DNA of 64,000 nucleotides from Euglena gracilis (GCA_039621445.1 CP154956.1:85184474-85248473), one strand, 5' to 3'; shown: positions 41,711 to 53,220, numbered from the stretch's first letter. The notes: generated by a model not told the origin, from the letters alone. Made by a program: numbers and translations.

Positions 41711-41738
41711 AATGGCAAAGTGCGGAGCCCGAGGTGTC

Positions 41739-43965
41739 CGGCGCCGGGGTCGTAGGGGGGTGCCTGCTAGGGGCAGGCACCCCCCAAAACCCTACCCCCC
41801 CCCCTGGGGGGGGGTCGGATCGGGTGCTATGGGGTGCCTGCCCCTAGCACCCACCCCCCCCCCCGTGGGGTAGGCACCCGACTAAGCGCAAGCCTGCTCC
41901 ACAGACATTTTTGGTGCAAAATCTCAAAAAAAAACCACCCCTCACTCAGATATGCGGAATATATTGCACATTGTCGGACGATCCGAGCCTGAGCCAAAAT
42001 TCCTGCCCCTGATGTTTTGCAACAATTTCCTGCTCCATTCCAAGCTGTGGGCACTGGTCGAAAATTCCAATTGATCTGCTGATGAAGCAAAACGCAAAGC
42101 AAACCCAGTGAAAGTTAACTCACATTCTCAGTCAGCGATGAAAAGGAAGGAGGAAGGGCAGGGAGTCGGGAAGGATGGCAATGCTAGGATTGGACACCAC
42201 CAATAAAATCTGCACCCAACAAAATTCCAGGGAATTGGTCAGAATCCCAAGGAGAGAAAATCAACAGCCTTCTCACATTGAGTCAACTCTGGTAAGCATC
42301 GCTTCACAACCTCGGGGGGGGGGGGGTCCAGCTCAGAGGCTGGAAAACTTGGCCTGGCTGGAAAACTTGGCAAGGCAGGGTATTAAATGGGGGGGTCTGG
42401 ACCTTTTCTTGCTGACCCCCGGTGGGAAGGGAGGTCACTTTTTACTTTCAAGAAAACCAGTTGGTCACTTTTCAAAACCAGTCACCCACTTTCTACCCCT
42501 GGGGGGGGGGGGGTGGCCACTCGGCCAAAGTGGACCTCAATCAATCAAATGAAATGAAATCAAAATTCCAAAAAAATTTCCGGCGCCTTCGACGCCGGGT
42601 GGCCACTTTCAGCCAATCCTTGGCCAACCCTCCCAGGGTCTGGAGCCAAAAACCAGTCAATCACTCCAAAAAAACCAGTCAGTCACCCCCAGGCCCCCCT
42701 GGGGGGGGGGGGGTAGGAGATACCTCAAGCAATGGTATGGTCTGGACCCCCTCCCCCACTGGGGAGGTGTTCCCCCTGTGCAAAATAATTTTCTGGCGCA
42801 AAGGGCCGGAACATTTTTGGGGGCTTGAAAAGGGCCAAAAAAAACTCGTTTTCATGCACTTTTTTTCTGAAAAAAAAACAGTCAAAACATACACCAACAT
42901 ACATCTTTTCCGGCGCAAAGAGCCGGAAAATTTTTTCAGGTTCCTGGGGGGGGGGGCCCGGACCCCCCACCCCCCTGGGGAGGGGGTCTGACCCCCCCCG
43001 TAAAACCGCCGCTCAAATAATACCCTGCCCCAAGGATATTATTTGAACGGCTGGAACGAACCCCAGTCTAAAAAACTGCCAATTATGCAAAAAAATTTCA
43101 ACTTTTTGCACAAAATTTGAAACTGGGAAGCCCAAATCCAACCTATTTTTTGTCCATTTGGCCGATTTTTGCACCACTGAAAACAAGTTTGGATACCCTT
43201 CAACCAGTTGCAAAATAAATAAAGTTTGTCGATGGGTTGCTGGCTGCTTGCACCCCCCCCAGGGCGCTTCAGAAAATTTGACCCATCCATTGGATTTGGG
43301 CGGGCCAGGGGCAAAAAATCGACTAATTATACATACTTGGCAGTTTTTCCGAAACTGCAAATTATGCAAAAATGTCGATCTTTTGACCCCAGGGACAGCC
43401 CAAATCCAACCCATTTTTGCACATTTTTTGTCCCCCCTTTTGCACCTCCGAAAGCCAAAAATCCGTTACCATCCAACTGCCCTTTGGGCAGCTTCAACAT
43501 AAACGAACCTTGTCGATGGGGGGAGGGGGTTTCGGGGCTGGAAACAGGCTGCTGGCTGGCTGGAGCAACCCCCCCCCCCGGGGATGGGGCCACTGGCGAA
43601 AGCGACGCCCTGGGGGGAAATATGCGCTGAATCTGTCTTCAAAATGCCCACAAAAAGTTAGGGCAAATATGCAATCCAAAATATAAATATTATGCAATGC
43701 GAGAAAATGTGGGCCAAAAAATGCAATCTACGCAAAAGGTGCAAAATTTGCACAAAACAGGCCAGGCCAGGACACCCACCCCCAGCAGGGATCTGATGAG
43801 TGCCGGCACTTGTGCATCTACTGCCCTTTCATGTACCCCCCCTTTGTCGTACGACCGGGTAACTGCAACCTGCGACCGGGGTGGGGGGGGTGGCCGTTAA
43901 ACCCCCTAACCTGCAACCTGCGACCGGGGGGTGGTCGTTATTGTGGGGGTGGTCGTTGTTCACAG
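41739..43965. repeat. Repeat-rich non-coding DNA right of element A
   Basis: Two more GTGCCTGC...GCAGGCAC-type palindromes (41760-41781, 41838-41860). Two clusters of CCAGTCA(G/A)TCAC units (42455-42495, 42650-42690). Hairpins CGGCGCCTTCGACGCCG (42580) and CGGCGCAAAGAGCCGG (42910). From 43040 it is A/T-rich with repeated tgcaaaaa units. No exon is supported. Confidence 0.5.
43853..43962. repeat. CGACCGGGGG / GGTGGTCGTT repeats, copy 1
   Basis: AACCTGCGACCGGGG appears twice, followed by two GGTGGTCGTT units, so CGACC and GGTCG arms can pair. Related blocks are at 45895-46035 and 58480-58590, with a single unit near 44150. Confidence 0.7.
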
Positions 43966-44046
43966 TATTGACCGATATCGAGGTATCCATCTCCGAAAGC
44001 CGAAGGACCGTGTACAACCGCGGAGGCTTTCAAGCCATTGCTGCGG
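43966..44046 (+). CDS. Possible plus-strand exon
   Basis: Between cgttgttcacag| and GCG G|gtgtac one frame reads LTDIEVSISESRRTVYNRGG FQAIAA. It looks protein-like and has splice borders, but is alone on this strand here. Confidence 0.3.
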
Positions 44047-44956
44047 GTGTACAAAACATGACCAGTGGGGAACAGGGAAAATGCCTGGAAAAGGCGGCAT
44101 GGATGCATCTTCATGCAACCTCAAAAAACCAGCTTCTATTTTTGGTCCTGACCTGCAACCTGGGACCGGGAGGTGGTTGTTATGATCAGGGGATTTCTTA
44201 AGACCGGGGAGGAGGGAGGGTCCCCCACCCACCCACCCACCCCCTGGGGGGTCCCCCGGGGGGGGGGGGTCCCGGGGGACCCACAAAAAAAGCCGAAAAA
44301 TTGCGAAAAGTTCTAAAAAAGCACTTTTTTGGCGCCTTCAGCGCCGAAAAATATATCCCACCCCCCTCCGGGGGGACCCCCCGGGGGGGGGGGGGGCGGA
44401 CGGCCGGGCCAACCCCCCCCTCCCTCCCCTGGGGGTCCACAACTAAAAAAAACCATGGTTATGATGGGGTGGTCGTACGACACAGGGGGGGGGGGTATCT
44501 CATTCACCCAGCCCAAAATACGCAATGCAAAAAAATGCAAAAAAAAGCAAAAAATGGATGTTACAAATTGCATGTAAATTCTTTCAGAGCTCCCTAGGGC
44601 TGTACACTTTTTTGTTGGTACTGGCACAATTTCCAGTAGTAGCCTGAAAAAAAAATCAGAAAAGCAAAATATGCAAAAAAACAGGCAGAAAAATCCGGCT
44701 TTTCAAAAGCTCGTCATTCTGCAAAATGCAAATTATGCAAAAGCCCAAAATTTTTTCAAGCTTTCAAGATTTTGGATTCCGCAAAATAAATGCAACTTGA
44801 ATATCCCCCCCTGATTTGGACTTCTTTTGGGTTGCTTTGTTCACTGCATTTGCTCTCGGAGTGCAAGAAATGAGGCATTGCCGTCCCTGTGGTTGGGGAT
44901 TTGGTTCGTATGAGGGGAGGTCAGCGTGTGGGGACGTTTCTCTGCCGGGCCGCTAC
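44047..44956. other. Non-coding, G/C runs and tgcaaaa repeats
   Basis: Contains C-run/G-run pairs (44220-44420), one GGCGCCTTCAGCGCC hairpin (44331) and A-rich tgcaaaa units to 44790. Confidence 0.45.
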
Positions 44957-45075
44957 CCGTGCGACTTGTCCGGGGCGAAGGAGAAGCCCTCCAGCCACAC
45001 CATCTGGTTCGGCGGGGGGCAGTAGCTGAGTGCCGCCGTCCCCTGGAATGGGTGGGCTGGCCGCACGCTGACCCT
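44957..45075 (-). CDS. AGC kinase C-terminal tail exon (hydrophobic motif)
   Basis: Minus-strand acceptor cacgtcaccag| and donor CAC GG|gtagcg bound 39 codons plus two bases, with G/C3 bias. It contains HPFQGTAALSYCPPPNQMVW then LEGFSFAPDKSH. The LEGFSFAP segment fits the F-x-x-F-type hydrophobic motif in the C-terminal tail of AGC kinases. That tail packs on the N-lobe and is often regulated by phosphorylation. It is separated from the last catalytic exon by about 4 kb of intron with microsatellites. The link to the kinase is inferred from motif, strand and order. Confidence 0.5.
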
Positions 45076-45099
45076 CTGGTGACGTGCGTGGTGATGTGA

Positions 45100-45640
<541 letters not shown>

Positions 45641-45894
45641 TGCGTGTTGTGTTCACGCGTGTGTGTACACATGTGCGCGAGTTATCAACACTACAGGTTC
45701 ATTCTATGATCCTCTGGAGACAGGATTGTGAGGCAAAGCCTGATGGGGTCGACCATCATGCGGCACCATTTCAAACTTTTCGCTTGGTGTCACTTTCGGA
45801 GGGTTTTTGCAGCAGCCGTAACTTCAGCTGTGTGCCTCGTTGAGGTCCCGGAATGCCATATTGCACCCCCCCCTCCCTTTGCCCACCAACTGGG

Positions 45895-46035
45895 TTCCTA
45901 ACCCCCAACCGGGGGGGGGGGGGCACACATGCCCCCCAATCTACAACCCCCGACCAAGAGGGTGGTCGTACGCATCCCCTTACCCGCAATCCCGACCTGG
46001 CGGTGGTCGTTTTTTAGGGGTGGTCGGTGGGCAAA
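45895..46035. repeat. CGACC / GGTGGTCG repeats, copy 2
   Basis: CCCAACCGGGGG, CCCCGACCAAGAGGGTGGTCG and CCCGACCTGGCGGTGGTCG stand in series, ending in GGGGTGGTCGGTGG. Same design as 43853-43962 and 58480-58590. Confidence 0.7.
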
Positions 46036-48104
46036 GGGAGGGGCTGGCCTGTGAAATACCCATAAAAAAAAAGCCATTTTCCTTGATTCCCCCTCCATTC
46101 CGAGTTGTGAGCCCCTCAAAAGTCTCCGCACACGACACACAAACAAACAACGCGAGTCCAGCTGGAAAAAGGTGGTGGCTGGGAAAAAGGCAATAGCTGG
46201 AATCCAGGGCTGGACGGGAAAGCCTGGTGGGGGGTTGACCCCCACCCAGGAGGTGGGGGGTCCACCCCCCCCACCAGGGGTTTTTAAAAGACTGGGGGGG
46301 GTCCCAGGGGACCCACTCAACTTTCCCCGAAAATGGCCAAAAAATCGCAAAAAAAGCTAATTCGAAATTTTTCGGCACCTTTGGCGCCGAAAAGTATAAC
46401 CCACTCTCCCCCTGCCTGGGGGGACCCCCCCGGGGGGGGGGAGCTCGGCCGAACCCACCCAACCTACCCGCCCCCCCCCCCGGGTCCAAGACTAAAAAAA
46501 AAAAACTCCTGCCCCCCACCCACCATGGCACCGCCCAAAAGAAAATTCCTTTGGCTCCGAAGGCGCCGACCGAAAATTTTGACCTAAAAATGGGCGCCCC
46601 AACAAACACGGGAAGGGGTCGGACGTACCCACCTTCCAGGATGGGGGTGGGACGGTCAACCCTCCCACCACCCATTAGAATTCGGGGATTCCTAGCCCCG
46701 CTGGACCGCCCCACTCTGAGCCACTGGGGCGCCCCCCCCCCCTCCACCTGCCCGTATGTCAAAGCCTGCCCACCCACATGAATAGTGGCGCCGTCTGGGT
46801 GACCGATTCCCCCCCCCCGGGTCACGAAACTGTTAAAAAAAAATTCTGGGGGCGGGGTGACACCCCCACCTAAATCCCGTACACCCTCCCTAAATCGAAC
46901 CCTGGGGGTGGGGTCTGGGAGGGGGGGTCAGGTGGGTGGCAGCTGGACCCGGCTGGAACCCGAAAAAAGCAAAAAAAATACCAAATCCAGCGGGGTTGGG
47001 ATTTTCAACCAAAATTCAGCAGCTGGAAAACAGTGCGGCTGGGTGGACAAACCTTCCCAGGGGTCAGGGTCCCCTCCAGCTGAGAAAACCTCTCATTCTT
47101 GTTCAACCTTCCAGTGCCCCAGCCACCTGCCACCCCCACCTGCCTGCCAGCACCCTCCCTGAAAGGAGCCTGCATGCGAAGCCTGGAAACAGTTGAGCAA
47201 TCGGAACCTTGCTGCGAGGTGGATTTATCAAAGATATGCCTTCAAACTGCGCTGATTCAACAAATCTGATGGCCACCACCAGTTCGAACCTGAAACAAAA
47301 GGCTTGCTGGAGGGACAGCCTGGGTGGTTCATAGAGGGGAGGGGCGGGTGGTTTCCAAGGCGTGGTGTCGAGCCGCTGCTGCATGGCTGAATAGCTTGGC
47401 GGACAGCCCAAAAAACACATGGGTGCATGCACGCACGTGCGCTCATCACACAGCATTGTGTGCTCACACATACACACACACTCACACACACACACACATC
47501 AGGGCGTTGTTTAGCGACCCTCCTGAGGGTCCAGCTCAGAGGCTTAACATTTTGCAGCCACCGGCCAGAACTGGGGGTGAACGGGGGTGAAATCAGATTG
47601 CAAATCGAAATTGCAAAAAAATAATTAAATTTTCATTGATTATTCCACATTATTTATTGTTTATTCCACTCTTTCCATCTTCATTCCATTCATCCATTAT
47701 TTGATCCATTTTATAATAATTCTATTCTTATTCCATATTCCATCATTGGAGTTCTGCAAAAAAAAATGCACAAAATTTGAGCTGGGCAACCCATTTTCGA
47801 TCCATTTGCTTTCAGATTTTTGAGCCCCCGAATAAAAAAAATCTGCAGTCCCCTTGGGAGGCTCGAAAGGGATTAAAACCAGCCAATTTGCCAGTTGCTA
47901 GGCTGGCTGGACACGCCCCCCTACAAATCGGCTCTCCAGACCTGACGCACACGCGCACGAGCACACAGAGCCTCCGCGGAGGCTCCGTGGAGGCTGGTTA
48001 CCTTGAGGCTGCCGAGGCAACCAACCAAAAAATTAGGATTCCACTTTTGTGGTGGAGCCGTGAACTCCGCGTGTGTTTGTGTGCCTGTGTGTTTTGTGTA
48101 CGCC

Positions 48105-48510
48105 TGGATAAACCCCCCCCCAAATAATACCCCCCCGGGGTATTATTTTTTCGCCCGAAGTCCCGGCCCGAGGGGGGGGGGGTATTATTTGGGGGGGGGT
48201 ATTATTTTTCCAAATTTTTCGAAATTTTTCGAAGTCCCATAAAACCCAAAATAGCACCCAAAACCCCCTTTGGGGTCATTTTTTGCACGTTCTTGTGAAA
48301 TTTACCATTTTTTGGAGGTCAGATGAGCCAGAAAAATCCATTTTTTTTCATAATTTGTTATCAGAAATTGTGATTTTTACCTACATTTTCAGGTCAAAAA
48401 TCCGGGCCTTCGGCCCGAAACCAGGGGGGGGGGGGTATTATTTCGGCGGCCGAAGTCGGACCCCAAGGGGGGGGTATTATTTGGGGGGGGGTATTATTTT
48501 GGGGGGGTTT
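48105..48510. repeat. TATTATTT units in G/C runs
   Basis: CCCAAATAATACCCCC is followed by several GGGGTATTATTTGGGG units, in two groups (48105-48210, 48425-48510), with GGGCCTTCGGCCC and GCGGCCGAAG short hairpins between. It resembles 15870-16005. Confidence 0.75.
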
Positions 48511-48554
48511 ACCTTTGTGGATATGTTTACATCCATTTGTCTTTTTGCCCTTCC

Positions 48555-48705
48555 CCCCTGAGGTAACCAGCCTCTGTGGAAGCAAAGGTAACCAGCCTCC
48601 GTGGAGGCTCCAAAGTAGCCAGCCTCCGTGGAGCCTCCGCAGAGGCTGAGGTAACCAGCCTCCGAGGAGGCTCAAGGGAAACGGCTCCGCGGAGGCTAAG
48701 GCAAC
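48555..48705. repeat. GGTAACCAGCCTCCGTGGAGGCT minisatellite
   Basis: Five imperfect 25-30-bp units, each with a GCCTCCG(T/C)GGAGGC palindrome. One inverted unit is at 47968-48005 and one more at 49045-49080. Confidence 0.8.
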
Positions 48706-48934
48706 CCTCCCACCTATAACCCCCCCCATCCCCTCCTCGGACCAACCACCAAACCAGGACCTATAAACCCCCCCCCAATGTAGGGCAAACAAAGGCAAAA
48801 CAAAGGGGGACCTATAACCCCCCCAAACCTATACAATGGAGACTTCGACCTTCGGGTCTGAGTTGAATATCTTTGGTTTTTTTTTTGCATCATTGGGATG
48901 TTTCGGGGTGCAGATATTCTGAACACAGTTTTCT

Positions 48935-49035
48935 GGGTCGGAGTCCGTGTTTAGAAACACAGACTTAGGTCAGAGTCTGTGTTTCTAAACACAGACTTCG
49001 GCACGCCAAAGTCTGTGTTTAGAAACACAGACTTT
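48935..49035. repeat. Three AGTCTGTGTTT / AAACACAGACT hairpins
   Basis: Three adjacent inverted repeats have 11-bp arms and loops that alternate between CT and AG. Neighbours are therefore also inverted copies of each other. Confidence 0.85.
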
Positions 49036-49119
49036 GACCAAAGCCAAGGTAACCAGCCTCTGCGGAGGCTAAGGTAACCGAAGTTAGGATTCCACATTTG
49101 CTTTGGAGGTATTTGCTTT

Positions 49120-49263
49120 GCTTTGCTTTGGAGGGATGGCAGCGGCCCGGGTGTCACACTGCCGGCGCAGCAGGGCGTCCCAGGGGATGCTGGCCAGCCA
49201 GGGGTGGCCCTTGACCTGCGTCGCGGTGCGGAGCCGCTGACGGCGGTCCTTGAACAGGATGCC
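49120..49263 (-). CDS. AGC kinase catalytic exon 7 (end of C-lobe)
   Basis: The frame reads GILFKDRRQRLRTATQVKGH then PWLASIPWDALLRRQ. It matches the end of AGC catalytic domains ('L-kd-R-L ... ik-HpWf--idWd-Ll'). G/C3 bias is strong from about 49255 to 49150. No AG acceptor exists where the frame must start (near 49262); the closest AG would remove GILFK. The 3' donor is also unclear. The exon is real by motif but its borders are not settled. Confidence 0.6.
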
Positions 49264-49542
49264 GGCAGAGGTTTGGTCGGACCCCCGGGAAGGGGGGGGG
49301 GGGGGAGGGGAAGGCACCGCCCCCTTCCGGCTCAATCGGCGCCGCCCAAGAAAAAGGCCCGACCCGCCCCACCCGCCCGCCAACCTGTTGAAAAACAGTC
49401 GCCCACTTCCTCGAGCCTACCCCGGAGCCAAACACTAATCAACCACTCCGGAAAAAAAAACCATTCAGTCACCCTGCCCCCCCCCCCCAGGGGGTCGGAC
49501 ATGCAGCGGTGTTGTCACAATCTTTCAAAAAAAAACACCAAC

Positions 49543-49622
49543 CTCTGGGTGCGGGTGATGAAATCGCCGGCCTCTGGGGAGCAGTGGCCCGGCGGGACCA
49601 ACACTGGCATCGGGCTGATCAC
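49543..49622 (-). CDS. AGC kinase catalytic exon 6
   Basis: Acceptor ctcccgcag| and donor CAG AG|gttggt. The frame VISPMPVLVPPGHCSPEAGD FITRTQ matches the segment before the last helices ('i-fP--lS-ea-dfI--LL'). It is 26 codons plus two bases, phase 0 start. Confidence 0.62.
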
Positions 49623-51174
49623 CTGCGGGAGGGGCCCGGCCTCACCGCACGTGCAGATGCAGAAGCACGGGAGGGCCGCCCCCCCCCCCAAAAACGTTGC
49701 AACAACGATCGCAAGAAGTGCACGGCAATACTTTTTATTCCCCAATGCGCCCGCATTGTCTGCTGATGCAGTTTTGTACCGACCCCCAGCGTGGAAGGTG
49801 GGATCACCTCAACTCGTCAAAAAAACCAATCAGTCAGTTTTGTTCTTGGAAAGCCAGTCAACCCTGCCACGGGGGCTCTGCCACTCTGGGGTCCAAAAGA
49901 AAATTGACCACAAACGAGAAGAAAATGGTCAAAAAAAATTGGCACCGTCAATCTGTGGCATGTCGCTGCCCCCACGCCCCCCTGCGGGAGAGGGGGTTTG
50001 GGAAAAAACCAGTCACTCACCCGCCCCCGGAGATTGGGGGGTTCTGGCCAGTGACTAAATGATTGTGTGCTGTCACCATTGTGACAACAAACGTTGACGT
50101 GAAAACACAGGCTGACATTTGAAAGGTCGAAGGCACACAGTTCCCAAGGTGATGTCCAATGGTGATAGGGTGTCTCGCGAATTCATGCGGTTTTGTGAGT
50201 GAGCCCAATGTAAAATGACCCACTCCCGGGTTGTTGGGAAGGGGGGGGGTTGATGTTGGAGGCCTTCGGAAAAATTGCAAGAAAACTGCGGGAAAATTGC
50301 AGAAATTGTGGTTTGGGGAATTAATACACTTCAGCTGGAGGGGACCAAGAAAAATTTCACAAATTTGCTCATTTTGCAACATGGGTGTAAAATTTTGGGC
50401 ATTTTTTTTAACAACAAACAGGTCCAAAGCATGATTTTTGTAATTCTGGGAACATTCTGATTCTGGAAATACGGAATTTCTCGGGTGAAAAATCCAAAAG
50501 TAAAAAAAATGACAAAAACTTTGGTCTCAGGAAAAAATCTGGTCCAGCATGTGGAATTCTTCTAAGTCGAAATTATGTCCCAGCAGAAATAGGGGGGAAA
50601 TCTAAAAAAGGCCAAATAATTGCCAAATTTGCAAAAAAATAAAATAAAATAAACAAACAAAAAAAGCACCTGGGTTCCCTTGCGAAACGTCCGAGAAATG
50701 GCCAGAACTCATTTCGCCTTCCATCTCAGGTTCATGCGGAAAAATTGCGGAAAGGGAAAAGTTGCGGAAATTGCGGAAAATTGCGGATATCGATCCCCCT
50801 CCCCCCAATTGTTGACCAACTTGACCTTGAACCCCCCCCCCATTGATCCCCGGTTCTGTTGGGCCCAGATAGACCCTGATTAATAACACAGGGGGGGGGG
50901 GGGTAGGTAATGCCAAACCAGCACGTTTCCCAAACACTTTATCAGATGAGGAAGACACTTCGGCAGAAACAGCATTCCTCGCAGATCGTTCATTCTTAAA
51001 TCGAGAAAAAAATTTCCAGGGGGGTCAAGTTGGGCTCAACAGCCCAGGGGGTCAAAAAAAATAACTGGGGGGGTATATGGCTGCATCTCCCATCGATCCT
51101 GCACAATTGGGCCAAATATCTCATCTTTCAGTTAAATTCAGGGGGGGGGGGGCAGGAGAATGGTGCGGCCACAC
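49623..51174. other. Kinase intron, no gene seen
   Basis: Contains single copies of the CCA(A/G)TCAGTCA unit (49815-49860, 50000-50020) and tgcggaaa-type A-rich repeats (50270-50310, 50730-50790). Confidence 0.45.
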
Positions 51175-51279
51175 CTGCGTGTGGACCTCCCGAGGGTTGC
51201 GCCCAGTCCAAGGGAACACCCCAGTGAGCATCTGGTAGATGAAGACTCCCAGCATCCACCAGTCAGAGGCTGCAGGGGG
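51175..51279 (-). CDS. AGC kinase catalytic exon 5 (helix F region)
   Basis: The frame PPAASDWWMLGVFIYQMLTG VFPWTGRNPREVHTQ holds the invariant Asp of subdomain IX (SDWW-LG) and the 'YqMLtG-pPw' helix. The donor CAG|gtgtgg is good. The acceptor after ttaag keeps phase 0 with exon 4; the stronger-looking ctgcag| would shift the frame. Confidence 0.65.
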
Positions 51280-51768
51280 CTTAAGCGCAGGTTGTTGAAG
51301 AGCCAGCGAAACCAAAATGCAAAAGAGTTGCCAGAGTACGACAGCTCAAAATCACGAATGAGGACTTTCCTTCCTTCCCCAAATATAACCCCTCCCCCCC
51401 CCCAAACATGACACCCCACAAAAAAAGTGGAAATGGTCCCCAAACGAACCCCCCCCGGATATTTCTCACCGACTCTAAATCTAAACCAACCACCCGACCT
51501 TGCTTGCACTGTCAATTTAAGAAGATAGTGGGCCCACCAGGCCTCCTTCCCCCGGGGGGGGGGGCAAGGGCTTTGTGTCCTCCGCCGGAGGCGGGGTTTT
51601 GGCTTTTTTTTGGCATTTTTCAGCGCAAAGCGCCGATGTTTTTTGAATGCCAACGTGAATCTCATGTGTATGCCAGGCAGTTTTTGTGTCGCCCCCCCCC
51701 ACCCGTGGAGAGGATCTTTGCCCAGCCAGTTGTTTTGCAGTGGGGCTGACAGGCCCCGGCAGGCCGAC

Positions 51769-51909
51769 TTCCACCCCGAAGGGCTCCCCCTTAACCATCT
51801 CCGGGCTGAGGTAGTAGTTCGGCTGCCCGAAGTAATTGGCGCCGCCATCCTTCATGGAGGGCGGCAGCGGCTTCGCCAGGCCGAAATCGATCAGCATCGC
51901 GTTGCCGGC
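51769..51909 (-). CDS. AGC kinase catalytic exon 4 (DFG and activation loop)
   Basis: The acceptor is cccctgccgcag|. The frame AGNAMLIDFGLAKPLPPSMK continues DGGANYFGQPNYYLSPEMVK. IDFG is the Mg-binding motif and LSPE stands for APE. The usual T-x-x-G-T-P of AGC activation loops reads N-Y-F-G-Q-P. The phospho-acceptor Thr and the P+1 Thr are therefore both replaced, and one residue is added before LSPE. The donor after GVE (gtcggc) fits phase 0 but is weak. Confidence 0.65.
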
Positions 51910-52565
51910 CTGCGGCAGGGGAGGGGGCCCGGCCCAGGGCTTCTCTCTCCTGGCTATCGCTGGACAGGTTGGTCAGGATCGGGAATTGACCCTGACGGGA
52001 TCATGGTTTGCCAACAGGGGAAAGGGTTGATGTTGCCACCTACCTACCAACCCCCAGGCCCTTCAGCAGGGGGGAGGAAACAAGTGCTAAAAGCCCCCCC
52101 CAAATATGCGCTAAAATATGCAGAAAATATACCCAAAATATGCAATTTTTCCAAAACCGGGCCACATATGGGCAAATCATTCCAAACCACCTTGGGTCAT
52201 TTTGGGACCATTTCAGCCCATATTGGGCCGCACGGTTTCCAGCTCATTTTTCACCAATTCGAGACATTCAGGGGCCATTTTAGACTACTTCTCGTTTAGA
52301 CTACTTCGCCCAGTTTTGACTACTTCTTGGCCTTTTTTAGCCTTTTTAGCAAATTATTATGATGATTTTGCAAATGGAAATGGCCCAAATGACCAAAATA
52401 ATAGCAGTTTTGCCAAAAAAAAAAACAGCAGTGGCCAAAAATAACCAGGAATGGCCAAAATGACTCAAAAATGGCCCACAGTGCCCAGAATGGTACAAAA
52501 ATGGCCCAAAATTGGGGGGGGGGGATGGCCGAATGGCCCCAAAACATGAAAACAATAGCCTAAAA

Positions 52566-53220
52566 CAGGAGCAGGGAGATATTCCGGTCGGCCAATTTTT
52601 ATTCTGGGGTTTTATTCCGGTTTATTCCGGGTTATTCCGATTTACTCCGGTCAATTTCTGCCTGAATGGACTTGGAATTTTTTCGAATTACAATTGGGCC
52701 GAGGCGCTCACCCGGGCTTCAGGAATAGGGATGTATTCCTTGGTTGCCCAGCCCCACCAAATGGTCACTTTGCACTTGGTATTTCTTTCGGCATTGTGAA
52801 TTGCATTTGACCTAATGCAGCCCCAATAACCCCATCACCATCTAATACTGCTCGCCTGCACTTCCACCCCACAAAAAATACACCGCATATTGTCAGATCC
52901 TTTCACAAAAACAAAACACTCTCTGGGGGAAATCCTGCAAGCTGTCATTGCACTTGCACATTTCGCCTTATTCACCACTCCTTTGGAAGATCTTGTCTTC
53001 TTCATTGGTGGCCCACCCTCTCCATCTGATCCATCTGACATGAAATTGATTGAGGAAAACACAAAATACACAAACGTCACCCTCATTGCTTTTGTGCCTT
53101 GCATAATTTTCATGCCATTGAGCGGCATTTTTATTCTGGCTATTTATTCCGGTTTATTCTGGTTTTTGCTATTCCGGTTTATTCCGGTTTATTCCGGATC
53201 GGAATATCTCCCTGCCCCTG
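52566..53220. mobile_element. hAT-like non-autonomous element (655 bp)
   Basis: Terminal inverted repeats CAGGAGCAGGGAGATATTCC and GGAATATCTCCCTGCCCCTG flank it. The 7-bp direct repeat CCTAAAA lies on both sides (52559-52565, 53221-53227). Subterminal TTTATTCCGG units occur near both ends. A minus-strand frame (52835-53128) encodes MKKTRSSKGVV then ISPRECFVFVKGSDNMRCIF CGVEV. This resembles the start of a BED-type zinc finger that often begins hAT transposases. The rest of the transposase is absent. Confidence 0.7.

Larger units (their letters stand above)
37156..41738 (-). mobile_element. Structurally complete DIRS-like retrotransposon A
   Basis: It is 4.58 kb. The left end is TCGTACTCCCTCGAGG and the right end is GCCCGAGGTGTC. 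Inverted repeats pair 37224-37315 with 41614-41710. The internal complementary region at 37452-37558 is the exact joined complement of both ends. On the minus strand the order is Gag, RT, RNase H, methyltransferase-like, recombinase. There is no target-site duplication, as expected for recombinase-mediated insertion. Two one-base C/G-tract expansions interrupt the polymerase and recombinase frames. Confidence 0.88.
45641..49119. other. Repeat-rich intron of the kinase gene, no exon seen
   Basis: Includes the GGTGGTCG block (45895-46035), a GGCACCTTTGGCGCC hairpin (46372), G/C runs, short CA repeats (47455-47500), the TATTATTT/G-run block and the two palindrome clusters near 48.6 and 49.0 kb. 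Confidence 0.5.
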
